Part shown: one piece after another, positions 1-8,599 of the stretch
How the letters are laid out: each line of letters starts with the position of its first letter
Numbering within the stretch: position 1 is the first letter of the stretch
Assembly: GCA_964518335.1 (NCBI GenBank)
Contig: CAZFDT010000015.1
Location: forward strand, 15,262 to 79,261
DNA length: 64,000 bases
Source of the DNA: CAZFDT01 sp964518335
Lineage (GTDB): Bacteria; Planctomycetota; Phycisphaerae; Phycisphaerales; Phycisphaeraceae
Direction: 5' to 3'
Translations under genes and position numbers: made by a program
The notes under the pieces: model-generated
The model's database searches: none
Told to the model about the DNA's origin: nothing
Seen by the model: the letters and a program-made list of their open reading frames with translations, nothing else

Positions 1-340
1 TCGTCTGCCCGATCGGATCGGCCTGGGCGGCGATCTGGCGAACGCTGTCGGCCATCTTGCGGACGCGGGCGTCGTCCAGTCGCAGGCGGTCGAGCATCGC
101 CGACGATAATCCGGCGTCCTGGCCGGCCTGCACGTCCTGGCGGTTGGCGGCCTGAATCTCACCCGACGCTGCGAGCAGGCCATCGGCGACCTGGCGCAGC
201 GCCGCCGCCCGTGCCGCGCCGCTGGTGACGACCATCGCACGACTGGCGGCCTGGGCGCGCCGGGCCAGCCCGCGGCAATAGGCGGGCACGTCCGTCGGCG
301 ACACGTCCGGGGTCAGCGGCAGGGGGGCGGTGGCGGGCAT
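1..340 (-). CDS. proA: Gamma-glutamyl phosphate reductase, N-terminal part (cut by window edge)
   Basis: Only the first 113 codons are present. ProA reduces gamma-glutamyl phosphate to glutamate semialdehyde, the second step of proline synthesis, in the cytoplasm. The reading frame from ATG at 340 contains the family N-terminal signature: a helix with AANRQDVQAG followed by LDRLRLDDARV and KMADSVRQIA, then a DPIG turn at the edge. A TATGAT hexamer (352 to 347) lies 6 nt before the ATG and there is no Shine-Dalgarno, so the mRNA may be leaderless. It follows cdaR on the same strand. The family call is good; completeness cannot be judged. Confidence 0.85.
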   Translation of the reverse strand, partial: MPATAPLPLTPDVSPTDVPAYCRGLARRAQAASRAMVVTSGAARAAALRQVADGLLAASGEIQAANRQDVQAGQDAGLSSAMLDRLRLDDARVRKMADSVRQIAAQADPIGQT

Positions 341-369
341 GGCTCAATCATAGACCAACCCGGCCGCGC

Positions 370-1380
370 TCAGCGACTGGGACTCAGGGCGCCGTCGGTG
401 CGGGACTTGATGCTGAGGTTGATGCGGGGGATGGTCGAGTCGAGCGTGACGCCGGCGGGCAGGTCGATGTAGGGCACGGCCGACTCGATGCGCTGGTCGA
501 GGTTGTCGGCGCTGAGGCGGACCTCGGCCAGGACCTTGATGTCGCCGTTGCGGATGCGACGGATGGCGTCGCTGGGGCCGCTGACTTTCACGTCGCTGAC
601 GAAGAGCTGATTCTCCGAGACGGTGATGTCCCACTGCTGCATGAGGATGGGCGACACCACCAGGGCCACGGGCACGCGCTCGATCATGTAGCTGTCGGTC
701 TGTTTGCGGATGGTGAAGGTGACGCGCACCGCTGCGGGCGTGATGGTGGCGCGCAGGGCAGGGATGGACGGCGGCACGCTCAGGGGCACGTCCAGCGACT
801 GGGGCACGTTGTCCTCGAGGCCCTGGAAGCTGTCGCTGTCGAGCCGCGCCTCGAGCTTCTGCGTGCTGAGCGTGCTCACGAAGCGGTGGGGCAGCCGCAC
901 GGTGGCGCGGGCCGGCTCGATCGTCAGGCCGGGGGCGAGCTGCACGTCGTCGGGCACGACCACGCGCACCTCGGCGGTGACCGCTTCGATGGCCTCGACG
1001 CTCACGCTGACCTTGGTCGGCTCGGCGTCGAGAATGTTCACGCCCAGGTCGCTGAAGGGCTCGACGTTCAACAGTCGGCTCTTGATGTCGATGACCTGCG
1101 TGGTGTTCTCGGGATCGGCCGACAGCGGAATGTCGAAGGGCGAGCGCGCGAATGCCTTGAGCTGGCCGAGTTGGCTCTGCGAGCAGCGCACGCTGAGCTT
1201 GACCTTGGTGACGGACTCGGCGGCGACGATCTGCAGCTCCTGACCCGCCGCGGCGATGGGGCGGATCGACACGTCCAACTCGTGCTGCTTGACGTTCTCA
1301 TTCTCGGCATACACCCACACCAGCGCCGTGATGATCGTGACGAACAGCCAGGTTTCGATCTTTTCCCACAAGGTGCTCAT
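370..1380 (-). CDS. cdaR: YbbR-domain protein, regulator of the c-di-AMP cyclase (CdaR)
   Basis: The protein has 336 residues with one N-terminal membrane helix (about residues 10-27, FVTIITALVWVYA) and a long extracytoplasmic part made of repeated YbbR-type beta domains. In other bacteria CdaR binds the membrane cyclase CdaA and tunes cyclic di-AMP synthesis. The ATG lies 2 nt after the stop codon of the upstream cyclase gene, so the two are almost certainly co-translated. Sequence conservation of YbbR domains is low; the call rests on the helix, the length and the fixed cdaA-cdaR gene order. Confidence 0.85.
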   Translation of the reverse strand: MSTLWEKIETWLFVTIITALVWVYAENENVKQHELDVSIRPIAAAGQELQIVAAESVTKVKLSVRCSQSQLGQLKAFARSPFDIPLSADPENTTQVIDIKSRLLNVEPFSDLGVNILDAEPTKVSVSVEAIEAVTAEVRVVVPDDVQLAPGLTIEPARATVRLPHRFVSTLSTQKLEARLDSDSFQGLEDNVPQSLDVPLSVPPSIPALRATITPAAVRVTFTIRKQTDSYMIERVPVALVVSPILMQQWDITVSENQLFVSDVKVSGPSDAIRRIRNGDIKVLAEVRLSADNLDQRIESAVPYIDLPAGVTLDSTIPRINLSIKSRTDGALSPSR

Positions 1381-1382
1381 GA

Positions 1383-2252
1383 TCAGGCTGCCTGGTTCTT
1401 GACGTTGTCATCGTCGCTGTCGTTGTCGTTGGCGTGATTGGCCAACTGAAGATTGCCCAGCCCGCGGGTCAGTTGCGTGCGGAGCTGATCGACCGACAGG
1501 TTGCGCACGAGCTGGCCGCGTTCGGCGACGCTGATGGTGCCGGTCTCCTCGCTGACGACGACGATGAGGCAGTCGGCTTCCTGGGACAGGCCGATGGCCG
1601 CGCGGTGCCGGCTGCCCAGCTCGCTGCTGATGCCCTCGCCCTCGGCCAGGGGGAACTGCACGCCGGCGGCGACGACGCGGTCGCCCACGACGAGCACGCC
1701 CATGTCGTGCAACGCCGAACCGGGCCAGAAGATGGTGTTGAGCAGCTCGGCGGACAACTCGGCGTCCAGTCGCGTGCCCGCCTCGACGATGCCGCGCAGT
1801 CCCACCTGACGCTCGATGGCGACCAGGGCGCCGATCTTGTTCTTGGAGAGGTAGGCGATGGAGTTGAGCAGCTCCTCGATGACACGGCTCTTGCGCAGGC
1901 CGCCCTGGCGGAAGAAGCGCGCCTCGCCGATGCGCACCAGGGCGCGGCGGAGTTCGGGTTGGAACACGATCACCAGCACGAGCGAGGCGAACCCGACGAA
2001 GTTGCCGTAGAGGAAGTTGAGCCGCTCGAAGGCGTTCTCGCCGGTGAGGGTCTTGATGATGATGGTCCCGCTGATGAGGATCAGGGCCATGCCCTTGATG
2101 GCGCGGGCGCCGCGGGTGCCGCGGAGGAATCGGAAGACGAGATAGACGACGAACCAGATGATGGCCAGCTCGATGACCACCTCGTACCACGGAATGGCGG
2201 TGACGCGAGTGGCAAGCTGCTGCAGTCGTTCGTAGAAGCGATCCAGGTCCAC
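1383..2252 (-). CDS. cdaA: Membrane diadenylate cyclase (CdaA/DacA family)
   Basis: It makes cyclic di-AMP from two ATP. From GTG at 2252 the protein has 289 residues: N-terminal membrane helices (about 25-42, 53-70 and 86-98) and a DisA_N catalytic domain (about 110-280). The RHR motif is present (215-217, ELGSRHRAAIG) and the FWPGSALHD loop is recognisable, but the usual Asp-Gly-Ala reads Asp-Met-Gly (183-185). The GTG at 2252 is chosen because AGGA lies 6-7 nt upstream and the length then matches the family; a TTG at 2309 would add 19 residues with no family similarity. cdaR follows 2 nt downstream. Confidence 0.88.
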   Translation of the reverse strand: MDLDRFYERLQQLATRVTAIPWYEVVIELAIIWFVVYLVFRFLRGTRGARAIKGMALILISGTIIIKTLTGENAFERLNFLYGNFVGFASLVLVIVFQPELRRALVRIGEARFFRQGGLRKSRVIEELLNSIAYLSKNKIGALVAIERQVGLRGIVEAGTRLDAELSAELLNTIFWPGSALHDMGVLVVGDRVVAAGVQFPLAEGEGISSELGSRHRAAIGLSQEADCLIVVVSEETGTISVAERGQLVRNLSVDQLRTQLTRGLGNLQLANHANDNDSDDDNVKNQAA

Positions 2253-2431
2253 GTGCGGTTCCTCGCCCCGACGCGGGGGCTGCAGGCATTGTATCGGCTG
2301 AACGGGCAAGGCTTTGCCACATGCGGCGGGTTGTTGGTCGGCGCGGGCGGCGTCTGCGATACGGGCGCGGCCCTGATATACTCGCCCCGTCGCGCCGCGG
2401 CGCGGCGAACACCGGACGGTTGAGCCACACC

Positions 2432-3358
2432 ATGCAGAAGCTCGAGCACCTGCGCTCCAACATCCAGCGATGCTACCTGGGCAATGCCGCGGCCATCGAC
2501 AAGCTCATCATCTGCCTGCTGGCGCGGGGCCACATGCTCATCGAGGACGTGCCGGGCGTGGGCAAGACGATGCTGGCCACGGCCCTGGCGCGGAGCATGG
2601 ACTGCAAGCTCGCCCGCGTTCAGCTCACGCCCGACATGCTGCCGTCGGACGTGCTGGGCGTGACCGTGTGGGACCAGCACAAGAGCGACTTCGTGTTCAA
2701 GCAGGGCCCGATCTTCGCCAACATCGTGCTCGCCGACGAGATCAACCGCACGACGCCGCGCACCCAGTCGGCGCTGCTGGAGGCCATGAACGAGGCGCAG
2801 GTGTCGATCGACGGCCAGACCCGCCGCCTGGCTCAGCCGTTCATCGTCATCGCCACGCAGAACCCCTTCGAGTTCGAGGGGACCTACTTCCTCCCGGAAA
2901 GCCAGCTCGACCGCTTCCTGATGCGCATCCAGCTCGGCTATCCCAGCAACGAGGACGAGGCCCGCATCCTGACCATCGACCCGTCGCGCACCGCCCTGGC
3001 GCAGCTTCAGCCGGTCATGACCGCCCAGGAACTGGTCGAGCTGCAGGATAAGGTCGATGGCGTGCAGATCGACCCGGCGCTGGTGGATTACATCATCCAG
3101 ATCGTGGCGGCGACGCGGACCAACGACCAGTTGCAGATCGGCGTGTCGCCACGCGGCGGGCTGGCGCTGCTGCACGCGGCCAAGGCCACCGCCATGCTCC
3201 ACAACCGCGACTACGTCGTGCCCGACGACATCATCTCCAACGTCATCCCCGTGTGCGCCCACCGGGTGATCAGCAAGACGTACATGCACGACGCCGACGG
3301 GGTCGCCAGCCAGCGGATCATGCAACAGGTGCTCGAGACCGTGCCTTCGCCGGTGTGA
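2432..3358 (+). CDS. MoxR-type AAA+ ATPase
   Basis: 308 residues. MoxR ATPases act as chaperone-like factors, often with DUF58 and von Willebrand proteins. Walker A is DVPGVGKT, Walker B is VLADEINR, followed by the RTQSALLEAMNE segment and sensor region IATQNPFEFEGTY typical of the MoxR subgroup, then a C-terminal lid domain. The ATG at 2432 starts the conserved helix; an earlier ATG at 2321 would lie in sequence without similarity. A TATACT hexamer at about 2376 could be its -10. No DUF58 or VWA partner follows, so the partners are elsewhere or absent. Confidence 0.9.
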   Translation: MQKLEHLRSNIQRCYLGNAAAIDKLIICLLARGHMLIEDVPGVGKTMLATALARSMDCKLARVQLTPDMLPSDVLGVTVWDQHKSDFVFKQGPIFANIVLADEINRTTPRTQSALLEAMNEAQVSIDGQTRRLAQPFIVIATQNPFEFEGTYFLPESQLDRFLMRIQLGYPSNEDEARILTIDPSRTALAQLQPVMTAQELVELQDKVDGVQIDPALVDYIIQIVAATRTNDQLQIGVSPRGGLALLHAAKATAMLHNRDYVVPDDIISNVIPVCAHRVISKTYMHDADGVASQRIMQQVLETVPSPV

Positions 3359-3411
3359 CGCCGGGCGATCACGGGTCGCTGGCGGCGGCGCCGACTCTGG
3401 CCGCTCATCAG

Positions 3412-3440
3412 TTGACGCTGCCCGTCCGCCGTTCTACATT
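3412..3440 (+). promoter_or_regulatory. Sigma-70-type promoter of the STAS/RsbW pair
   Basis: TTGACG (3412-3417), a 17-nt spacer and TACATT (3435-3440). GGAGG lies at 3461-3465, suitably placed for the ATG at 3472. Confidence 0.75.
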
Positions 3441-3471
3441 GAACTGTCTAAACGACTTACGGAGGCCTGCG

Positions 3472-3828
3472 ATGACGCGAGAGTCCCGGTTGTCGGTGAC
3501 CCACACCGGCGACATCGTCACCATCAAGTTCCTCGATCGCAACATTCTCGAGGAAGCCAGTATCCAGCAGATCGGCGACGAGATCTCGTCGTTGATCGAG
3601 GCCTCGCCCAATCCGAAGGTGCTCATCAACTTCCAGGATGTCGAGCACCTGTCGTCGGCGGCGCTGGGCACGCTTATCACCATCAACAACCGCATCCGGC
3701 AGAAGGGCGGACAACTGCGCCTGTCGAACATCGACGCGCAGATTTACGAGGTGTTCGTCATCACCAAGCTCAACAAGCTGTTCCAGATTCACGACACGGC
3801 CGAGGCGGCGGCGGCAAGCTTCAAGTAA
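3472..3828 (+). CDS. STAS-domain anti-sigma factor antagonist
   Basis: 118 residues forming a single STAS domain of the SpoIIAA/RsbV type. The phosphorylatable serine is expected in the HLSSAALG loop (Ser61 or Ser62). Such proteins bind the partner anti-sigma kinase when unphosphorylated and so release a sigma factor or another target. The start is set by GGAGG about 6 nt upstream and a good promoter before it. The kinase-like partner begins 6 nt after its stop codon, so the two form a partner-switching unit. No PP2C phosphatase or sigma factor gene is next to it. Confidence 0.9.
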   Translation: MTRESRLSVTHTGDIVTIKFLDRNILEEASIQQIGDEISSLIEASPNPKVLINFQDVEHLSSAALGTLITINNRIRQKGGQLRLSNIDAQIYEVFVITKLNKLFQIHDTAEAAAASFK

Positions 3829-3834
3829 AGGTGC

Positions 3835-4263
3835 ATGACGCAGATGACGAGGCTGACGATCCGCAGCGAGTTGGCGGCCATCCCCGCGGCGGTGCAGCAG
3901 ATCATCGACGCGGTCAAGGACCACGGTTACAGCGACGACGCGATCTTCGCCATCCGCCTGGCCCTGGATGAAGCCATCTCCAACGCCGTCCGCCACGGCA
4001 ACAAGAGCGACCCCGCCAAGCCCGTCCACATCGACTATCACGTCGATGCCGACGCCGCGACCATCGCCATCGAGGACCAGGGCCACGGCTTTCATCCCGA
4101 CTGCCTGCCCGACCCGACGGCCGACGAGAACCTGGAAAAGCCCTGCGGCCGCGGCGTCATGCTCATCCAGGCCTACATGACCGAGGTGTCCTACAACGAG
4201 CGGGGCAACCGCGTGACGATGGTCAAGCGGCGCCACTGCACGCTGCCGCACATGAAAAAGTGA
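3835..4263 (+). CDS. RsbW-like anti-sigma factor serine kinase (HATPase_c)
   Basis: 142 residues with the GHKL ATP-binding fold. The N box is LDEAISNAVRHGN, the G1 box DQGHGF, and the G2 region GRGVMLI. It should phosphorylate the STAS protein encoded just upstream and bind a sigma factor or another partner. ATG codons at 3835 and 3844 are both possible; AAAGG upstream favours the first. The segment between the G1 and G2 boxes is short, as in RsbW-type rather than sensor kinase proteins. The client is unknown. Confidence 0.88.
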   Translation: MTQMTRLTIRSELAAIPAAVQQIIDAVKDHGYSDDAIFAIRLALDEAISNAVRHGNKSDPAKPVHIDYHVDADAATIAIEDQGHGFHPDCLPDPTADENLEKPCGRGVMLIQAYMTEVSYNERGNRVTMVKRRHCTLPHMKK

Positions 4264-4288
4264 TCCTCGCGCCGCCGCCGCCGCCGGG

Positions 4289-4316
4289 TTGAGCCTTGCC
4301 GCCCATCCGCTACACT
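4289..4316 (+). promoter_or_regulatory. Promoter of ybeY
   Basis: TTGAGC (4289-4294), 16 nt, TACACT (4311-4316). The start point would be near 4323, which rules out an ATG at 4296 as the ybeY start. Confidence 0.6.
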
Positions 4317-4349
4317 GTGGCTGCTTTGGCCCCGGTGGAATCTGGTCCT

Positions 4350-4877
4350 GTGGCTCGACGGCAATCCCCCACCCCCGTCCGGCGGCGAGCGGGCGCTCGC
4401 AGCGACGCCCCGCGTTCGGCCGCGCACGTGACGGTGCAGGTCAGCGTCGAGGCCGACGACGCCGACCAACGACTCTCGTCCTGGCTGTCGCGGCAGATGC
4501 GCCGCGCGGTCGTGGCGGCCGGCCTCGAGCAGGCGTGCCTGAGCATCGCCGTGGTCAACGACGTGCGGATGATGCAGCTCCACCACCAGTTCAGCGGCGA
4601 CGTGGGCACGACCGACGTGCTCACGTTCGACCTGCACGACGAGGGCGACAACGTCGAGGGCGAGATCGTCGTGTGCTTCGACGAGGCCCGGCGGCAGGCC
4701 CGTCTGCACGGGCACGACGCCCGCGACGAGGCGCTGCTTTACGCGGTCCACGGCCTGCTGCACCTGCTGGGCTATGATGACCACGACCCCGCCGCCGCCG
4801 CCCGCATGCACGAGCGTGAGGACCAGGTGCTCACCCAGATCGGCGTCGGGCCGGTGTACGCACCGCCGCACGCCTGA
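4350..4877 (+). CDS. ybeY: Endoribonuclease YbeY (rRNA maturation)
   Basis: Single-strand endoribonuclease needed for 16S rRNA 3' maturation and ribosome quality control. The metal-binding motif HGLLHLLGYDDH is intact, and the preceding FSGDVGTTDVLTFDL segment matches the family. The start is uncertain: the frame is open from 4296, but the promoter lies over that part. GTG at 4335, 4350 and 4428 are all in frame; 4428 would give the usual length of about 150 residues. The rest of the N-terminus is arginine- and proline-rich and looks non-conserved. The CNNM gene follows after 21 nt. Confidence 0.85.
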   Translation: MARRQSPTPVRRRAGARSDAPRSAAHVTVQVSVEADDADQRLSSWLSRQMRRAVVAAGLEQACLSIAVVNDVRMMQLHHQFSGDVGTTDVLTFDLHDEGDNVEGEIVVCFDEARRQARLHGHDARDEALLYAVHGLLHLLGYDDHDPAAAARMHEREDQVLTQIGVGPVYAPPHA

Positions 4878-4898
4878 CTTTCGGAGAGACGCAACAGC

Positions 4899-6215
4899 GT
4901 GGACGAACCCGCCCTATGGACCGCCGTGGCCGCGTGCCTTCTGAGCTGTTACTTCTCGGCATGCAACATCGCGCTCAAGAGCTTCAGCCGCACCCGCCTG
5001 GCGGAGGTGCTCGGCGAGAGCGGCCGCGCCCACAGCGTCGATCACGCCGAGATGTTCGGCCGACGCATCGGCGACCTGATGCTGATGACCGGCACGCTGC
5101 GCACCTGCCTCAACCTCGCCACGCTCTTGGCGATGCTCATCCTCTTCCACAAGCAGTTCCCCGGCTGGCAACCGGTGTGGCAGTACGTCGGCGCCTTCCT
5201 CGTCGCCGCCCTGATGGTGAGCATCTTCAGCGTGGGCATCCCCGTGAGCTGGGCCCGCTACCGCCGCGAACGCCTGCTGGCGGGCTCCCGCGCCGTGCTC
5301 ATGGCCCTGTGGGCGGTGACGCGCCCCGTCACCAGCTTCCTCCACCTGTTCGACCCCGTCGTCCGCCGCATCTCCGGCGCCGACATAGCGGACAACGGCA
5401 ACGACGAAATCGCCGAGCAGGTGCGCTCGGTCGTCGAGGATCACCACAACCCGCAGGCGGTCGATGACGAGCAGAAAGAGATGCTCGAAGCGGTGTTCGA
5501 ACTGCCCACAACCACAGCCGGCGAGATCATGACGCCGCGCACCGAGATTGCGGGGCTGGAAGTGACCGCCGGCCTCGATGACGTCAGACATGCGATCCTC
5601 GACAAGGGCTACAGCCGCCTTCCGGTGTACCGGGACAGTCTCGATCACATCGCCGGGGTGCTCTACGCCAAGGACCTGCTGCGTTTCCTGGGCAGCGACC
5701 GGCAGGCCGACCCGTTCGATCTGAAGAAGGTCCTGCGCGAGCCGCTGATGGTTCCCGAGAGCAAGCCGATCAGCGACCTGCTGGCCGAGTTCAAGTCCCG
5801 CAAGATTCACCTGGCGATCGTGCTCGATGAGTATGGCGGCACGGCGGGTCTGGTCACGATCGAGGACATCATCGAGGAGCTGGTGGGCGAGATACAGGAC
5901 GAGTACGAGCCGACGGAGCAGACGCCGTCGATCAAGGCCGTCGATGACCGCACGTTCGACGTGGACGCGCGTGTGGAGATCGACGACTACGCCGATCGCC
6001 TGGGCGTGGAGCTGGCCGAGGACCGCGACTACGACACGGTGGGCGGGTTCGTGTTCGCCACGCTGGGGCACATCCCCAAGGCCGGCGAGTCGTTCGAGCA
6101 CGAGGGCGTGCGCGTGACCGTGACCGGCGCCGAGCGCAACCGGGTGACCCGTGTGCGCGTGACGCGCCTGGAGCCGCAGTCCGCATCCGCATCCGCTCAA
6201 GCGGCCGATGGCTGA
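4899..6215 (+). CDS. CNNM/HlyC-CorC-type membrane protein (DUF21, paired CBS, CorC_HlyC)
   Basis: 438 residues. The N-terminal DUF21 domain has about four membrane helices (residues 5-150), then come two CBS domains (about 205-330; IMTPRTEI and GLVTIEDIIEELVGEI) and a C-terminal CorC_HlyC domain (about 345-425; DYDTVGGFVF). Family members export or sense Mg2+ or other divalent ions; the older name hemolysin C is misleading. GTG at 4899 has GGAGAGAC upstream. It follows ybeY closely, a common pairing in bacteria. Confidence 0.88.
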   Translation: MDEPALWTAVAACLLSCYFSACNIALKSFSRTRLAEVLGESGRAHSVDHAEMFGRRIGDLMLMTGTLRTCLNLATLLAMLILFHKQFPGWQPVWQYVGAFLVAALMVSIFSVGIPVSWARYRRERLLAGSRAVLMALWAVTRPVTSFLHLFDPVVRRISGADIADNGNDEIAEQVRSVVEDHHNPQAVDDEQKEMLEAVFELPTTTAGEIMTPRTEIAGLEVTAGLDDVRHAILDKGYSRLPVYRDSLDHIAGVLYAKDLLRFLGSDRQADPFDLKKVLREPLMVPESKPISDLLAEFKSRKIHLAIVLDEYGGTAGLVTIEDIIEELVGEIQDEYEPTEQTPSIKAVDDRTFDVDARVEIDDYADRLGVELAEDRDYDTVGGFVFATLGHIPKAGESFEHEGVRVTVTGAERNRVTRVRVTRLEPQSASASAQAADG

Positions 6216-6216
6216 G

Positions 6217-6540
6217 TCACGTCGGCTCCAGCACTTCGCCCAGTGGTCCGATGCGGACCTTGCCCGTGGGCATGTCCACCACAAACTCCAGCTTTCCGCC
6301 CAGCGCTTCGATGTATCGCCGCAGCGTGCCGACCTGCATGTCGTCCTGGTGCTCCAGTTTGGACAGGTTGGCCTGTGAAACGCCCAGCACTTGAGACAGT
6401 TCCACCTGCGTGAATCCTGCGGCTTTACGAAGCTCCGAAAGCGCGACTTCAGCGAGCATCTGGCGTGCAGCCGCCGCATTGCGGGCGCGGCGGTCCGGGC
6501 TCATGCGCTGACGCAGTTCTTTGATGTTCTTTCGCGGCAT
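6217..6540 (-). CDS. XRE-family antitoxin (HigA-like)
   Basis: 107 residues with a helix-turn-helix at about residues 42-65 (GFTQVELSQVLGVSQANLSKLE) and a C-terminal strand region. Its ATG at 6540 shares one base with the toxin stop codon (TGATG), so it is translationally coupled to the toxin gene. The order toxin-antitoxin is that of HigBA and of RelE/XRE systems. The protein probably neutralises the toxin and represses the operon through the palindrome upstream of the toxin gene. Confidence 0.87.
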   Translation of the reverse strand: MPRKNIKELRQRMSPDRRARNAAAARQMLAEVALSELRKAAGFTQVELSQVLGVSQANLSKLEHQDDMQVGTLRRYIEALGGKLEFVVDMPTGKVRIGPLGEVLEPT

Positions 6541-6896
6541 CAGAGCAACCCTTCCTCTTTCAGTTCCCGAAGATGGCGGTCGTAGAGTCGATCCGCGACC
6601 GGGATCATGGTTTCGTACCACCTCTTGTCACCGGCCTTGTTGCCGCCGATGAGCAGTATGGCCGTTCGCCGCGGATCGAAAGCGAACAGGATCCGGTACG
6701 GCTCGCCTCGGTGCTGGACACGCAGCTCCTTCATGTGCGTGTGTTTCGATCCTTCGACGCGGTCCGCATAAGGCCGCGCCAACGATGGGCCGGTCTGCTC
6801 CAGGATCAGCACGACGCGATCCACGGCGTCCTGCTCGGACTCGTCCAGGGTGTTCCACCACGCGCCGAACTCGTCGGTGAATTCTATGCTCCACAC
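6540..6896 (-). CDS. RelE/HigB-family toxin (Gp49-like)
   Basis: 118 residues. The segments MKELRVQHRGEPYRILFAFD and RTAILLIGGNKAGDKRWY are characteristic of HigB/Gp49-type ribosome-dependent mRNA interferases. The start must be GTG at 6896, since the next in-frame ATG would remove the N-terminal helix. Six nt separate this GTG from the TATAGT -10 hexamer and no Shine-Dalgarno is present, which suggests a leaderless transcript. The antitoxin gene follows with 1-nt overlap. Confidence 0.87.
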   Translation of the reverse strand: MWSIEFTDEFGAWWNTLDESEQDAVDRVVLILEQTGPSLARPYADRVEGSKHTHMKELRVQHRGEPYRILFAFDPRRTAILLIGGNKAGDKRWYETMIPVADRLYDRHLRELKEEGLL

Positions 6897-6902
6897 GAGG
6901 CT

Positions 6903-6930
6903 ACTATAACCATACGGTTATAGTCGGCAA
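6903..6930 (-). promoter_or_regulatory. Promoter and palindromic operator of the toxin-antitoxin operon
   Basis: On the minus strand TTGCCG (6930-6925), 16 nt, TATAGT (6908-6903). A perfect palindrome with 9-bp arms (ACTATAACC at 6903-6911 and GGTTATAGT at 6916-6924, 4-nt centre) covers the spacer and the -10, an ideal site for autorepression by the XRE antitoxin. Confidence 0.8.
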
Positions 6931-7073
6931 AAAGGCAAGCAGGATTCACACGGCGAGTGGCGCCAAGGCCGCGGGCGCTGCGTGGCCAGCCACATGGCGG
7001 GCCTTGGCGAATCGACCCCGGACTTGGTCCACGGCGGCGCGGCCTACGGGCCGGGCGTGTTATTCTGTAGCGC

Positions 7074-8567
7074 ATGCAGATCCGTTTCTACAACGCGCTG
7101 TCGCACGCGGTCGAGGATTTCGAGCCGATCCAGCCGCCGCACGTGTTCATGTACAACTGCGGGCCGACGGTGTACGACTACGCGCACATCGGCAACTTCA
7201 AGACGTTCCTCTTCGCCGACGTGCTGCGGCGGTTCCTCGAGCTCATGGGCCATAACGTCCACCAGGTGATGAACCTCACCGACGTGGGCCACATGACCGA
7301 GGACCAGGTCGCCGACGGCGGCGGGGCCGACAAGATGCAGGTGGCGATGGAGCGGATGAAGGAGGCCAAGAAAGCCGGCCGCGCTGCAGTGGACGACCCC
7401 GGCGACCCCTACCAGGTGGCCCAGTTCTTCATCGACGCCTTCATCGACGACGCCGTGAAGCTGGGCCTGAAGGTCGCCGGCGAGCCGCATCACCTGCCCC
7501 GCGCGACGATGCACATCTCCCAGATGCAGGTCATCATCGAGGAACTGCTCCGCCGCGAGCACGCCTATGTCGCCGACGACGGCGCGGTCTATTTCAGCGT
7601 CCAGACCTTCCCCAGCTACGGCAAGCTCAGCGGCAACAGCCTCGATCAGCTCCGCGGCGGCGCCGGCGGCCGGATCCAGTCCCAGCACCAGGTCCACAAA
7701 CGTCACCCCGCCGACTTCCTCCTCTGGAAGCCCGACAAGTCCCACGTCATGAAATGGGACTCGCCCTGGGGCGCCGGATACCCCGGCTGGCACATCGAGT
7801 GCTCCGCCATGGCCATGGAACTGCTCGGCCGATCCACCATCGACATCCACACCGGCGGCGAGGACAACATCTTCCCCCACCACGAGTGCGAGATCGCCCA
7901 GAGCTGCGCCTACACCGGCAAAAAGCACTTCGCCCGGTTCTGGATGCACTCGCGTCACCTCATGGTCGAGGGCAAGAAGATGTCCAAGCGCGACGGCACG
8001 TTCTTCACCGTGCGCGACGTGCTCGAGGGCGGGATGACCGGCCGCGCCGTCGATCCGGCCGTGCTGCGCTACGAGCTCATCAAGGCCCACTACCGCTCGC
8101 AGATGAACGTGTCGGCGCAGGGGCTGCAGGACTCGGCCGGCGCCGTCGCCAAACTGCGCAGCTTCCACGACCGTGTCCGACGCGACGCCGGCGACCAGCG
8201 CGTGGCCGTGGACGCCACCCACCCTGTGCTCATCAAGTTCTGCGAGCAACTGGGCGACGACCTGAACATGGCCGGCGCTCTGGCCAGCGTGTTCACGTGG
8301 ATCGGCCAGTTCGATCAGCGACCGGAGAGCCCCGCCGAGGCCGTCGCGCTGATGGAGACGTTCGACAGCGTGCTGGACGTGCTGCGCGTCGGCGAGGCCA
8401 ACGACGGCGACGACGCCTACGCCAGATCGATCGCCGCCGCGCTCGACGCCGCCCGCGCCGGCAAGGACTTCGCCAAGGCCGACGCCCTGCGTAAGCAACT
8501 CATCGACGCCGGGTACGACGTGCAGACCACCAAGGCCGGCACCACCGCGACCAAGCGCCTCGCCTGA
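7074..8567 (+). CDS. cysS: Cysteinyl-tRNA synthetase
   Basis: 497 residues. Charges tRNA(Cys) with cysteine. The class I signatures are CGPTVYDYAHIGNFKT (zinc ligand and HIGH-like motif, about 24-40) and KMSKRDGTFFT (about 303). The zinc site also includes HIECS and HHECE. The anticodon-binding DALR-type region and a C-terminal helix domain follow. ATG at 7074 lies 7 nt after a TATTCT hexamer (7061-7066) with no ribosome binding site, again a leaderless arrangement. The insertion DGGGADKMQVAMERMKEAKKAGR after the HIGH region is a common planctomycete-type variant. Confidence 0.97.
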   Translation: MQIRFYNALSHAVEDFEPIQPPHVFMYNCGPTVYDYAHIGNFKTFLFADVLRRFLELMGHNVHQVMNLTDVGHMTEDQVADGGGADKMQVAMERMKEAKKAGRAAVDDPGDPYQVAQFFIDAFIDDAVKLGLKVAGEPHHLPRATMHISQMQVIIEELLRREHAYVADDGAVYFSVQTFPSYGKLSGNSLDQLRGGAGGRIQSQHQVHKRHPADFLLWKPDKSHVMKWDSPWGAGYPGWHIECSAMAMELLGRSTIDIHTGGEDNIFPHHECEIAQSCAYTGKKHFARFWMHSRHLMVEGKKMSKRDGTFFTVRDVLEGGMTGRAVDPAVLRYELIKAHYRSQMNVSAQGLQDSAGAVAKLRSFHDRVRRDAGDQRVAVDATHPVLIKFCEQLGDDLNMAGALASVFTWIGQFDQRPESPAEAVALMETFDSVLDVLRVGEANDGDDAYARSIAAALDAARAGKDFAKADALRKQLIDAGYDVQTTKAGTTATKRLA

Positions 8568-8599
8568 AGCCACACCCGCTTCAGCGATTGGGCGTCTGA

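Noticed and set aside
4296..4349. ATG at 4296 as the ybeY start
   Set aside because: It lies between the -35 and -10 of a good promoter and would be untranscribed from it.
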